A stretch of 64,000 nt of DNA from Parastagonospora avenae f. sp. tritici 18332-5 (Eukaryota > Ascomycota > Dothideomycetes > Pleosporales > Phaeosphaeriaceae), in assembly GCA_022559985.1 (NCBI GenBank), contig JAFJTR010000014.1, forward strand, positions 482,082 to 546,081. The letters are read 5' to 3'. Below, in pieces: positions 29,508 through 42,118 of the stretch. The first letter of the stretch is position 1, and every line of letters begins with the position of its first letter. Below the pieces are notes generated by a model. The model saw only the letters and a program-made list of their open reading frames with translations, was not told the DNA's origin and ran no database searches. The position numbers and the translations under genes were made by a program.

Positions 29508-32075
29508 ATGTGGTTTCACTTTCACAAACGACAATCTGACGAAAGTGATGTTGAAATGAACGGTGTCTCGCACAGTCATCCAGCGCAATCTCCTATGTTA
29601 GTCTACCTCAAACTCCCCATGATATTGAGCTGATGCTCACCAATCGATAGATCACGAAGCTCCCCAGTCGGAGAATCAAGTCGCTTGCATACTGGCACAT
29701 TGGATCGCAATATGCTTGAAGCCTTGAAGATAGACGAAATCTACGATGCTGCGGAGCACCACGTCTCTTACACGTTCAACGGCAACACTCGCGAAGGACT
29801 GGACCAGTACAATAACTCGAAACCATATGGACTTACGTCAGAAAAAGAGAAAGAATTTGTTCGCTTGGAAATTCGTCGACTCGTAGATGCAGCTGTCAAA
29901 GAACATGCCTACCTTTTCGACGGCGATCAACATTTTGATACCTCGCCTGCGATCGCATTCCAGGAGATGTCGGACATTGCCGACCAGATCAAGTGTGCAA
30001 TGGGCATAGTACGACTGGATAACGCAAGCATTTCAATTCAGCATTGCACGAACGAGTTGGAGGATACCCATTACAACTTCCGTCATGCACGTAGTCGTCT
30101 GATGGGGCGCTTCCACCCTAATCAAGGCCGAGGTCGTAAAGGTGGACCAAAGCAGTTATTGCCGGCTGCAAGGAACACCGCGTTGTATCATAGCCTCTTG
30201 GACTACATGACGGCTACAGTCGCCCGAACCATCGCGAGGACCGCAACAAGCGAATACTGGTACAGGCACACATTGTCCTGTTTGGCTGCATGTACCGTCA
30301 AGCTGAAATTGTTGGCCCGTGATCTTGAAAATGCAGCTGGTATGAGCATAGCTACAGCAGAAAGCGCTCTAGAGGAGATGCACGAGTCCAATAATTCGAA
30401 AGAGAATTACATCGTGAAGTTCCGACCGGGACCTTATGACGAAGTCAAGGAGCTCGATCCTTTGGATATGGAGACAGACACGAGTCGCCGATACCATGAG
30501 GAGAAGACTATCTTCAACAAGCGTGTCTGGCACTTGTTGAGACAGATCCTCTTCGACTTGCTCCGCTCAGAAACGAATAGTACAGCATCAGACTGCTTCC
30601 AGGTTCACAGCACCATGTTCAAAGCCGGCGTGGACAGCTCTCAAACGATCTTTAGCATTGGCCGACTGGGTGAAATTGAAGCCGCCACTGAGCCTATCAT
30701 CGTCAAGAACTCCTTCAATAGCATGCAACTCGTGATGCAAAACGCGCGTGGCATCGAGGAAGCGCGGAATGCAGCTCAGTCTAAGTCTACTTCAACTTCA
30801 ACTACGGCTGTAAACGCACAAGGAGACACCGGAACAACTATCGAATGCGAATGGGTAGATGATAGTCCGCAAAAAAAGTCCTGGAGAACCACACTGAGGA
30901 ACTGTGGGATGAATGACGTTCTATCGCTGATGGTGCCTCTATCGCTTGCCCGTCCCGAGTCATCGATGAACCTTTCAATGATGCTGAGTATGGCAAACAG
31001 CGCTACGGACGAAGAAGACCCTATACTGCAATCCGAACGTCCGCCACTCGATCTAAGGGGATTTGTGACGATCACAACGGGCAAATGGAGAGACAAGGAG
31101 CGTACAACTGGTAGGTGGAAAGACGATGACGTTATGTCTTTGACGGAAAAACGCATTCGTTATGGTATCCGCTGTGAGTTCAGACTATCACTTTCAAGCT
31201 ATGCAATCGACTAATTGCACAAAGCTGAAACCGAGCGCCTTTCACTGGCCCCGAGCAAGAAGGAGCCACCCCCCGATTGGAAACACGCAAAAAGAATGGC
31301 GGATATTCTGCAAGACTACAATCTTAAAAGAGGCGAGATGAAAGATTGGGTCATCGCCGAAGACTCCATCACGATCAGCGTCCGCCCATACGTGTCCATC
31401 AGCGTCCTGATAGCGTTCATCGTCTTATGCGGAGGAATCGCGATACCGTTCGTTGTGCGCGACAGAATCACCGGTGTAGATCCGTTCCAGATCACTCTCT
31501 TCTGCTGGCTTGTCGCCGGCTTCATCGTCCTGGTAGCAAAGGGCAGATACGTCAACGAGTGGCCCTGGCACGAGTTCCTCCACGGTCACGTCATCTGCTG
31601 CAGCTTGAAGGAGGTCTGCGACGCCACCAACATCAACGACCAGACCGTCTTAATGTACCTGCTACTCGGGGAGTGGCAGACTGTGCTGCGCACGCGCGGG
31701 CCGCACAATAGCATGTTCAAGCGACGTACGCCCAACGGAGACGGTGGGTTCGCCATCAATCGACCCATTCATATATCTACTATGATGGCAAGCGGATACC
31801 TAATCGTCCAAATTGTCAACTTGTTTGGCAAACACCTTATCTGTCTGGACACGCGCAAAGGAAACGCTTCGATCAATCTTCGTGCCAGTGCAGAGCGTTT
31901 GGCTTATCTTGATCTCGAAGGGAACGAGTATCTCGAAAGCGAGGACGAAAAGGCCACTCCGACGTCGCAAAAGAACAAAGGGGATAGGAGCACCAGGGTC
32001 AAAAAGCTGGAGATAAGTCGTGTGATTGTTGATCGCATCATTGGCGCGTATGTGGGCGATTCCTATTTTGGTTAA
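29508..32075 (+). CDS. Fungal protein with two transmembrane segments, 820 aa
   Basis: Exons 29508-29596, 29651-31173 and 31225-32075; introns of 54 and 51 bp, total 821 codons. The start ATG follows an AAC context and encodes MWFHFHKRQSDESDVE. The large N-terminal part (1-580) is soluble and mostly helical, with a basic loop (PNQGRGRKGGPKQLLP) and no recognised domain. Two membrane spans follow at about 595-617 (SVLIAFIVLCGGIAIPFVV) and 627-646 (ITLFCWLVAGFIVLVAKG), then a conserved-looking segment (WPWHEFLHGHVICCSLKEV), a second soluble region and a Lys-rich tail. The short loop between the spans gives a hairpin with both termini on the same side. The layout resembles uncharacterised fungal membrane proteins; function unknown. 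Confidence 0.8.
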
Positions 32076-32360
32076 GAACTATTTGCACTTCACTGGGACT
32101 ATCGTCTCAACTAGGTATGTATTATTGCAACATTGGATTATGTAGTGGCAGATATGCCAGCTATGCTTCGCGTCCTATATCATCGTTCGAACATAAATCG
32201 TCCAGAGGGTATCAAAGATAGACCAAAGTCTAGGAGCCTCCACCCAAGCGCCGAAGAAGAGCAAAACGCTCTATGCTGCCCAAATCGCTAATTGCAGCCG
32301 CCCTTCATATATGCAACAAAATCAAAGTATTATGTACCTCATTGTGAAGGTATCTATAGC

Positions 32361-35062
32361 TCAATGCTCCTGGCTTGCGCAATACGTTCGGATCAACCGA
32401 ATGATATCTCGAGAGACAAATGGCTTCGTGATGAAGCCGCTCATTCCACTCGTTACTGCCTTTTCGAGCGCCGCGTCAGTGACGTCGGCACTGACAGCGA
32501 GGATCGTAGGCTTCTTGCCCGAGGCCGCGAACTCGGGCATAGACAGGATAGTCTCTGAAGCCTGGAAACCGTCGAGAAGCGGCATCCACAAATCCATGAG
32601 CACCACGTCAATAGCCTCTGAAGCAGGACCTTGGGCGTTGCGGCTCATTGTGTCCACGGCATCCTGACCGTTGAATGCTGTTGTGACGTTCTTGTATCCC
32701 AACCGTCCCAGCATATTGCACAACACGCGTCGATTGATGGCATTATCATCGACCACGAGGAAGTTGAGGGGCAGATGCTTGGCAAGGTCCTTGGGAGCGA
32801 TGTCCATTTCTGAAGACACAGCCCGACGATGGTGGGGTGGTGAGTGGCTTCGATGTGGCGTCGGAAGCCCAAAGTTGTTTATAGGCACTGAGTGCAGCGC
32901 AACCGATGCCGGCTCAGTAAAGGGCTCGTTTGATAACGGTGGTGTTACTGGAGCTTGGCTGATATCCAAGCGTGGGACCTCTCGGTCGACTGACATGCGC
33001 GACTTGATGGAGGGAGTCGGTGAGCCGAAAGGTGTTGAAGGACGGCTGCACACTTCGCCCGGAGCAAGGGGGACGCGCATTTCAAACTCGGAGCCTCTGT
33101 TGGGACCAGCAACGTGGGAGCGGAGACAGAAAAGATCTCCTCCAAGTTTCCTAGCTATACCCTTGGCGACCATCAAGCCCAGACCCAATCCTTCGCTCTG
33201 ACGCGTGGTTGAGTCATCTTCTCGCGAGAAAGGCTTGAACAGGTTGGGCAGGAATGCTGCTGGTATACCAGAGCCAGTGTCCTTGATGTTGATGACAATG
33301 TAGCGACCTTTGGCGCTCAGGGTCGCGCGCAAGGTGATGTTACCGTCATGAGTGAACTTGATGGCGTTGAGAGCAAGGCAGGAGACCATCTTGGCCAAGT
33401 CTCGCTCGTCAATCAGGATCGTATCTGGGACGTCAGGTGACACTGTCCATTCGATCCACTTGGTGTGTGATTCGCCGTTTGAACTACGCGTCCGTACCTC
33501 AATTCTCTCCCCGGTGTCGGTTGCCTCTGCAACGGCCGAGTCGGGTCGTCCACCGACCTTGAGAGCGTCGTTGATGACGTACTGCAGGACTTCCCGCAAG
33601 TTCGCATGTCGCAGTCCAGGTACTTTGGAGTGTTCCGAGGCAAACATTGGCGAGGTCCTTGAGTCGCAATGTTTCGAGGACGTGTTGTGGGAGCAGCTCT
33701 GTTCCATGCGAGAGACATCCTTGGCTCCGGTATTGGGCGGACATGATGAGGCGTTACGCATGGGAGGTTCCTCAGAGAAAGACTCTCGGATCCGTTGCCG
33801 AGCCGGCCTGGCTACACGCGTCTTGTTACTGTGGTCTGTCCATTCATTTCTCCTTCTCTTCATACCGCGGAATGGCGCTCGAGCCATGCTGTTACCTGAG
33901 ATCATCAAGTCAGGGCGCATCTCACGCCAGAAGGTGTTCCATTGGTCAGGTGTCTTGTCCAGTGGCGAAAGTGGGGTCTCAGGTACGCCCATATTCATAT
34001 CATAAGCGTGAACTACATTGTCGGCTGCTTCGACTGCGCGCCTTGAGCTGTCTGTGAATGAGTTAGCGCATATTCTCTCGGACCACGCCGTTGGACAGGC
34101 AATGAGATGTGTTACTGACCTTGAACAGCCTCGATGTTCTCCTTCAAGGTGTCGAGCACTTCTCTGGTGCGTGGATCTATGTGCATAGTTTCGGCGGCCT
34201 CCTTCAGGTTGGCCATCATGACATCGAGCATACCAACAACACCCTGCATTGGGGTGCGGAGCTCGTGAGATAGGCTTCTAGCATAAGGTTTGAGTGATTG
34301 AGCGACCGAGACGGCCTCGTGCGGAACAATTTTTGTTGAGATGTTTGAGGGTAGTTCAGCTGACTGTGCAAAGTTGATGCCCCGAAGCACGCGGTCCAGG
34401 ATCATGTCCTCCAAGCTGTGCATAAGCATCTCGAGGAACCCCCAGCTCAGCGTCCGCCTCGCAGCACCCTCTTTTCCCCACATTAGGCCGAAGTGAGCAA
34501 AGCATTTTCCTTCAGCGAAGAGTGGAATTCCCATAAAGGCCTCGCCGGGGATGATTAGGTCATTGGGGTTGTTGACGATGAACTCGTTAAGTCGTTCCGG
34601 GATAATGAAGATTTTGTCGTGCTTCATGTAAGCACAAGGGCAGGCATATGCATGGTATTTAAAGTTCCTGAGATGTCCAGGGCCGTTGCCATGATCATCG
34701 TTGATGTAAAAAGCCTCTCCCATGAGGCAGGCTCCGGGCTCTCCGATTGGGGGTAGCTCGACGGGGATGTCTTTGTCGTCGACGAGAATTCGTTTTGATA
34801 CGAAAGCATACTGGGCATCAGCAATGCCGGCCAGGCCTTTGGTGAGTAGTTGCCAGAAGGTGTCGGTGTCGGCATTGCGGAGAGCGTCCTTGAGGTCGAC
34901 GAGTTGCTCGGCGGCATTGCTCTCGGCGGGGTTGAAAATACGAGCCAGTTCCTCCTTGAAGCCGCTCTGGCCCGGCTGTGCGACCATGCCAGGCATTGGC
35001 TGGGCGAGACAGAGCGACTGTCGTTCGATTATATCAGGTGGCATTGCAGCGTGGCCGTCCAT
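32361..35062 (-). CDS. Hybrid histidine kinase, 877 aa
   Basis: Two exons (minus strand): 35062-34120 and 34051-32361; intron GTCAGT..CACAG with a CTAAC branch; 878 codons including stop. Residues about 55-230 look like a GAF-type sensor (ADAQYAFVSKRILVDDKDIP, GEAFMGIPLFAEGKCFAHFG). The HisKA box LSHELRTPMQG gives the phosphorylated His266. The HATPase region has an N box (LALNAIKFTHDG), the DTGSGIP G1 box and GLGLGLMVAKG. The receiver domain starts near 743 (FLVVDDNAINRR), with the phospho-acceptor Asp at about 801 (VLMDLWMP) and the conserved Lys in ITKPF near 857. There is no transmembrane span, so it is a cytosolic phosphorelay kinase, expected to signal through a histidine phosphotransfer protein to a response regulator. 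The input signal is unknown. Confidence 0.93.
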
Positions 35063-35912
35063 CTTTTACGATTCCATGTGGGGGTAGTTGGGCAATGCTC
35101 CAGATGGATCAGCACCGGGGCGGAAAGCGATGTGGTGCGGGAGAAGGGCCAAGGTCACGATGTAAGGAATGCAAGACGGCAGAAGGAGCAAGACAGGCAC
35201 GAGGAGTGTCGGAGCTTGGCTGACGAAGACGGGTTCGTGTGTCGGACTTGTCGGTTGCGGGCACGATGACCAACTGGGGACTTTGAAGCGAGCAGAATGG
35301 CAGGGCGAGGAATGCGTTTGTGTGCGGGACGAAGGAGGAAGTGAGGGAGGGTAGGCGCAGTCGGCGATATGGTTGGTTTGCGCAGACGGGCTTGCTAGAG
35401 TCGCACATAAGAGCGCTGGCCGCATGTACGCCCCCATGGCGATCTAGAACGCGTACCGTACCGATGCGGTGGAGGCCTTTGCGTTTCCTGGCAAGCCCGG
35501 CACTCGGCCCTGGGGCAGATGGCGACGCATGGGTGGTGCGTCTGGCTGGCGGCCTGGCCTGCGCTATGCGCTCTGCGCTATCTGCTTCACAGGCGGCGGT
35601 GCCCAGCGGGAATTGACGCCGTGCCTGGGGCGGTGACCTGAGAAGCTTCAGAGTTCAGAGTTCGAAGCTGTCGCCGGCCGAGCTGGTGGCAGTTCTGATG
35701 GGGCCTGGGATAGCGTGGAGGGGACCCTGGTCCGCCGTCGGTAAGCAGATTAGAGTGGGCCGCGCTTGCTGGAACAGTCTGGACGCTCTCGGCTCACCAC
35801 GATTTGCAGCGCTAGCCCCGGTAGCTCCTGCCTGTCCTCAGCCCCCTGGTCCAACCGCTCCTTCCTCCAGAGTCCGTCTGCGAACAAACACCGCCGGCCG
35901 CTGGCCGCATTT

Positions 35913-35951
35913 CAGTGGCTCGTCGTTTTGCAGTGGCTCGTCATTTTGCAG
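35913..35951 (+). repeat. 18-bp tandem duplication
   Basis: Two adjacent copies of CAGTGGCTCGTCGTTTTG (35913-35930 and 35931-35948, one base different) followed by the first three bases of a third. Confidence 0.85.
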
Positions 35952-36227
35952 ACACGCCCGTACGAGTGTGTAGAGGCGAACAGAGTGCAAGCAATCATCA
36001 TGCCGTTGTTTTGCTGTCAATCCTGATAATATCGTGTAGACGTGGACTTGCTTCTCCGTGCCAGGAACCCGCATGCTTACCGCAGCCGTGAGGCCTGTGT
36101 ATGTGTACATTATTGCTCCAGTCTGCACCGCAAATCTATTGCGAATTGCGCCACTCGGCCTACGTCAGCGGCTCCAGCCTCTTGCATGCTCTGTCAGGGC
36201 CGACCAAACAGTACAAGTGCAGCTGTG

Positions 36228-36270
36228 CAGTCCGAATCGACAGTCCGCATCGACAGTCCGCATCGACAGT
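36228..36270 (+). repeat. 13-bp tandem repeat, three copies
   Basis: CAGTCCGMATCGA at 36228-36240, 36241-36253 and 36254-36266, then CAGT. One base differs in the first copy. Each unit contains TCGA, so the array reads partly as a palindrome series. Confidence 0.85.
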
Positions 36271-39179
36271 AGAAGTATTGATCCAGACAGCGTGCATGTG
36301 CTACTGTATGCCCTGGCCTTCCACCACCGCGAAGATCGACGATCGCCGGGGCCTCCTTTCGCCGCACGCCCGTGCAGCACGAACGAATTCCGAACACACA
36401 CTCAGCTGTCCAGCTTCACGCCCGACGTTTGCTTGCGCCATACCACCTCCACAACTTGCTCGACTTGCTTTTGCAGCCCCGTCGTCGTCTGGCTAGCTTA
36501 GCCATCATCATCCCCCCCTTCGCCAGACCTCCCACTCCGGATTGCCATACCACGGTCATGCAGAACCTAACGTGTCATGTTCGTAAGGTCTAGGCCACCT
36601 GTTCGGCCTTATATCCGTGACTAACTATCCATGTCCACTGGCGAATCAGCCTCAGCCTCTCCCGCTACCAAGAAAAATACCTCCGAGTGGTATGGCGCAG
36701 AGGCCTCTCGCCAGAGTAACGTTACATGGTGCTGTTCTAAGCAAACTGTCCTGCTTTGAACCCCTCCAACCCTCTCCGCTCGATCCGTGGTACACTTTTC
36801 TAGCCAAGTGTGCCATGTGTCTCGAACCCAGCCAGACGCACATGATCGTCGCACGCCATGAGCTTCATCTCGTCTAACAACTGATCTGCGCTGTTGCACG
36901 CTTTTGATAGCTGTCCGATGGTCGATCGCACCTTCCACCCGCACTTACGAGGGTGACCTGGGCGGGGATGCTCGCCATGTAGAATCCACCACGCTGTGTC
37001 CTCACAACCTCATCTCACTCTGCCTATTTTTGCTCAAAACGAACAACACTGCATCACGACTGCTGCGAGAGATTGCCCAGTGTGTGCCACAGCACGATCG
37101 CACTACGCTAGGTGCGGCATGTCCAGATTCCGAAGGTAGCGGCCTCCACAGTACCAGATTCCGATTTAGAAGGCTGTCACCACTTGTTCACTGCCCTCTC
37201 GCGCACGTCTGCGCGCACCGCCAGGGACGGAAACTCACGACAATAGTCATGTTAGCTCGCAGCCCCTCCGCTATATTGAATATTTCAAGGTTCTGCGCCA
37301 TGAGAGCTCACAGTCACATGTCTGCTCAGCGGATGAAACGTTGCGGACCAGATCTGTCTGATCACTTTAGGCAAGGCTGACCGGACCGATGACAGAACGT
37401 GTCGACGTTGTGAAATGATCGGTAGCGCCGAAAGACCGGATCGCTGCTCCAGCCAGCCAGAGGTGCAATACCAGACCGTTCCTATTAACCATGGTTCGCA
37501 CGCTTCACTACAGGGCGCTCCGCGCAAGCATGCCATGTTTAGCCAGATCGCCTTGCAGATTGGCGAAATCGAGGTCCTGCCGATCACAATCGTTGCCTCT
37601 TTCTCCAGGCACCGCACAAACAACCATCAACTCACTTCATCACTGTTGTACCCACCTGCAATTCATCCATCCTCATGTACGCGTCGAGATGACGACATTC
37701 GTGCCCGAGGTCGCCCTGCGGCACGATCCTAGGCCTTGGCAACGGTCTGGACCTTACACTCTAGGGATACCCATGCTGATATGCCTGTCGGTGCTATTTT
37801 CCGTCCGTCTGAAGGCTTGTTCCAGACGCTGTCGGCCTTTGTTTGAAGACTCGAAACAAGCTGCAAACTCGACCAGATCCGAACTCCGCACCTCCTTCAT
37901 ATCGATCTGAAGGAGGGCTCAATAGGGCATGAAGAAACATTGCATGGCCATGCTCATCATGAAACAACAGCGCTTTGTCTATCTGATACAGGACGATTCC
38001 ACGATAATGGGCGCTGATTTACAGATTCGCGCACGTTGCACCGGCCGAAAAGTGGTCCAACCGCCTGCGCCCCCTGTTGCTCCGCGTCTGGCATAAGTGA
38101 AATGTGCTTGGTGAAGTCGGTGTAAAGGTATTGAGGAGACGCGCACTCGTGGCCTGGCCAGACTTTTGGCCCCGTCATACCTGTTCACAACCTCCTCCGT
38201 CCGACCATTTCAGCCATCGCCGTGCTAACATAATCTGGACCAGAGCACTGCAGCGCCACAACATTAACTAAATCGTGGTCTGCTCAAGACCCGAGTCCCC
38301 GTAACTATGACAGCAGTCTCCACTGTGATCTCACACCTAAATATACAGGACCTGGCGCCACGAGAACCGCCACTCAGTGCACACAAGTTGCATCCTGGCT
38401 GGCATCTGGCCCGACGCCCTCAAGTCGTGCGCCCACTTTCACAAACCGGTCAGCTGCTGGCACGAAAGGGCCGCTCTAGATCCATTTTGCCTGTGCGACA
38501 CCCGGTACATTTGGCGACTTGAATGTGCCTGCGCGGAAAGACCGCAATCCAGGCTCTCGCGGAGTAAATTCAGCTTTATCCAGGAATGAGTGGGCCATAT
38601 TGACTGCAGTGGACCGCACGGCATATACACTGGCTCCGCGGTACTCTGAGATGCAGACCTCCCAGGCTCTGGACCCAGGATCTCGGGCATCCAGCCCTTG
38701 GGGTGTCACAGTTCATGACTGCATCATTGCATGGATTTCAAGGTGTAGGATCTCCCAACAGTAATTTGGTCGCTGAGGTGAGCTCTGTTGTGTCAACCAA
38801 ATCCGGTTCTACCGTCTCTTCTCTTCTCTAGTAGTCGATATCCTCCCCACCTTTACTTTCCGCGCTTCATGTTTCATGCCCGTTGATACTGTCAAAAGGG
38901 CAAGCGTGAGCTCGGCCGACACTGTTGGCATGCACACACTGAAGTCATCTTCATCACGTCCTCTCCTTTCTAAGACACCCTAATTTGTCACATGAGATTC
39001 AACATTCCTCTAAAACTTCACGCATGTTGCGAGCCAATACGTGACATGATTGCTTTGCGCTGCCGAAGCCTCAGTGACTCTAGACTAACCTATCGCTCAT
39101 GTGGACGCTACTCCTCTTGCTAATAAGTCACATTCCCCGTCAGTATCAGAGGAATAGAGGGTTGTTTGGCTGGAGTGAG

Positions 39180-40353
39180 CTACACGTATTCAGCGCCGTT
39201 CCCTCCCCACTTCAAGCCTTGCCTTGTACCTCTTTCATTTTCAATAGTCATACCCCGCATCTTAGCCATGTACTTCATGCACAGTACTTGGTGCTCCTTG
39301 ACCAAGGCCTCGCCGAGTTTGCGTTCCGCCAAGTGAGCTGCCGTAGGCCGCCGAAACAGCTCGTCAACCTCCTCTCTACGATCCCAGAGTATTACGAACC
39401 GCTTCACCGACCGACACACCTCGTTCAGCAGCGCCTTCTCTTGTGCAGCATACTTCTTATCCGGGAGGCGAAGCAGAGCCGGCAACTTCATGTTCGTGCG
39501 TTTGCTCTACAGGTCAATCCCGCTCTTGACAGCTCGGACGCCCTCGCGATCTTGCGAATACCTCATGCCACCAAGACCGGGCACCGCAGACAGCTTCTCA
39601 TAGACATTTCCCAAGGTTCCAGCCGGGGTGACGTTCCTCATCTGGTCGCCATAATGTGCCATGTACTCTTCGGCGGTAGCGCATGTCGTGGGGATGTTAA
39701 ATTGCGCACCCGTGCCATCTATATACCATGTTTGGTTGAGGGTAGGAGAGGTGATCTGTAGAACATCGTGCGATAATGACTGTGGTGGGTCTGCGCGTTC
39801 GGTGTCCATGACTGCAAGACATATCTTCGTAGGTGTCTTTAGTATCAAAGTTGCTTCCTCAATCACAGTATCTGTGCCTAACTTGATTCTCAGCAAAGCT
39901 GTCTCTGGTTGTTTCGACTGACGTACCTTTGAGCATTTGTTTGAGTATGCCCACAAAATAAGCGCAGAATGCGGAGCGCTTGCCCGCAGTCAACGCCATC
40001 TCTATCGAGGCTTCATCTTCCAGCAGACTGCGAGGTAGAGTGGAGAATTCATCAGGTCGTGTGCTGGTGCAGTGGAGTACGAGGCGATCTCCAATGTCCT
40101 TGATGGAATCGATCTGCTGGGTCAAAGCCTCGGTACGCCAGATGATCACGAGCTTCTTGAGGAGATTGCCTGCACGTTGAACAACTTATGGGAGCATGGC
40201 GGTATTGCATTCGATCTTGTGTTTGGACCAGTGGGCGCTCTGGCAGGTGGTGTTGCAGTAGACGACGGTATTGCAGCGCTGGCACTTTAATGAAGCGACT
40301 TCATTGCACTCTGCACAATGCTTTTTGGCATCAGGCTCGGAAACTGAAGCCAT
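39180..40353 (-). pseudogene. MYND-type paralog interrupted by two in-frame stops
   Basis: Minus-strand model with exons 40353-39927 and 39877-39180 and a 49-bp intron at the same position as in the other family members. It totals 375 codons including the final stop, matching intact relatives (344-375 aa). The MYND finger is complete (CAEC, CQRC, YCNTTC, HWSKHKIEC). Two stops break the frame: TAA 40186-40188 (codon 56), just before VVQRAGNLL, and TAG 39507-39509 in the C-terminal helical region, where an intact paralog has Trp. Family sequence continues in frame after both (LPALLRLPDKK and on). There is no frameshift and both splice sites are kept. It lies head to head with the MYND-less paralog at 40520, 166 bp between ATGs. 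Probably a young pseudogene. Confidence 0.7.
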
Positions 40354-40519
40354 GGTTCTGTAGTACTGAACGGTGTTCGGAAGTTGCGGGTGTTTGTTGC
40401 TCAGGTGAAGTCTCTACGCGTGGTCGCCATGGTGAAGGCAGACCCGCAACATAACAACAATGACAAACGCCCTCGTTGAACATTTCTCTCTTCCATACCT
40501 TATCCCATCCATCACAAAC

Positions 40520-41944
40520 ATGGCGCCTTCCAGAGTCCCATTTGGCGCGATGGAAATCTTCAAGAAATACCATGGCAAACTCCTACAACTCGAGCAAGAA
40601 AGGCTGGACCCAGAATCCGCCCCAGAAACACCATCGAATATCACACCGGACATGTGGCCATTCATCCCGCGCAAGATCATGGGATCCATCCCAACCAGTT
40701 CAGCACCAACATTCCGCCCCGACGAAGCACTCCCAGAAGCGCCCGATGCAGTATCAGCTGTCAAAAAGCAAGAGGCCGACTACATCCTCCGCGTCTTCTA
40801 CATCCTCTGGAGCGCCTTTCTCGACTTCCGCGAAACAACATGGACCACGCCCATCGCCGGAGTCCCAAACTACGAAACGCTCGAACCCGTCATCATCGTC
40901 GACGAACTGAAAACCGATCGTTGGAACGGATATTGGTCCAAGTTCCCTGCAGACCGCATGCCGGCTCTTCAAGACACAACTACACGCGTCCAAGTCTTAT
41001 GTACAGGATCGTGTTTAGACACCGCGCATTTTTCCCATCTGATCGAGCAAGTCTTCGAAGGTATGTATGATATCTGATCCCTACCCATCCACCACCATCT
41101 AACCAACCCAGGCATGTCCGTCACACTCGAAGAAATCTCCTTCCACCTCGCCCCCAACCACCTGACTACATCCCTCCTCACCGGCCAAACTCACATCCAA
41201 CCTAGCACCCACCCCCTCTGGTGCATCCGCGTAACTTCCACCCTCACGCAGCGCCAATGGGCCATCCACCTCTCCGGCCCACAATACGGCAAACTCGAGC
41301 CGGCCACCGACTGGCTAGACTTTGCGCGCCGGTTCATCGCCACGGACTCTGAATTCCTCGTGCTGCCCTTCGGCTCGCTGGCGAAGTACATAGCCGCGAT
41401 GAGCAAGAGCAAGGGGGTGGAGGGTATGCGGTGCGATTTGAGCGCGGGGGCGATGCGTGCGTTCCACAGGACGGTTGATGGGGCGATGAGTAGGAAGAAG
41501 TTGAGCTGGACAAAGGTGATGCGAAAGTCAGATGAGGACTTTATGAGGCATGCGGATAAGATACTACGGGTTGGGAATAAGGCGGTTGAGAAGTGGGTGG
41601 AGGGGGTCGGGCAACTGGGCAAGAGGAGGAGGGAGGCGGAGAGGTGGGAGCGCAGGCATAAGGAGGAGATGGAAGGGGAGGAGGAGAGGGTTTGGGCGGA
41701 GGTTAAGAGGGAGGGCAAGGGGGAGAGGTTTGATGCGAAGAAAGTGTTGATGGAGATGAGTAAGGAGAGGCTGATTAGTATTGCGATGGAGATGTGGAGG
41801 GAGAGGGATGAGGAGAAGGCGAGGGAGAAGGCGAATGGGGAGGTTGAGGATGAGGGAAGCATTGAAGGGGACTTAGAGGAGAATGTGGAGAAGAAGCTCA
41901 CAGAGAGACTTGAGGAGTTGGACATTGCAGATGGAAAAGAGTGA
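40520..41944 (+). CDS. MYND-family paralog lacking the MYND finger, 457 aa
   Basis: Exons 40520-41060 and 41112-41944 with a 51-bp intron (GTATGT..CCCAG, branch CTAAC) at the family position; 458 codons including stop. In place of the zinc finger it has a roughly 120-residue Pro-rich N terminus (PESAPETPSNITPDMWPFIP). From there it follows the family: FLDFRETTWTTPI, VLCTGSCLDTAHF, GMSVTLEEISFHL at the splice junction, and WAIHLSGPQYGKLEP. The last 150 residues are an extended, highly charged helix (EAERWERRHKEEMEGEEE and on), longer than in its relatives. An in-frame ATG at 40460 could add 20 residues. Without MYND, a metal-independent partner role or a decoy of the MYND paralogs is conceivable, but this is speculation. 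Confidence 0.75.
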
Positions 41945-42118
41945 GGCCCGGGTGGGCTTGTCGGGTGCTGCTCGAGATGTCAAGTCATGCATCAAAGCTG
42001 CATACCGGGGTAGATAACTTCTACTAGAAGCGTAGTGGCGCCCTGTGTCGGCCACAAGCGGTGCTCAAACACTACCCTAACACTCTCACGGACCTATTCA
42101 TCTTGATACCACACCTCA

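Larger units (their letters stand above)
35063..39179. other. 4.1-kb ORF-poor interval
   Basis: No reading frame longer than about 150 codons and none with a recognisable motif. The region nearest the kinase start (35063-35450) is its promoter and leader. Two short tandem repeats are listed separately. It may hold regulatory DNA, an unrecognised short-exon gene or a non-coding transcript; the sequence alone does not decide. Confidence 0.4.

Noticed and set aside
36042..36501. Overlapping ORFs in three frames around the 13-bp repeat
   Set aside because: Open frames arise from the repeat lacking stops; no coding signal.
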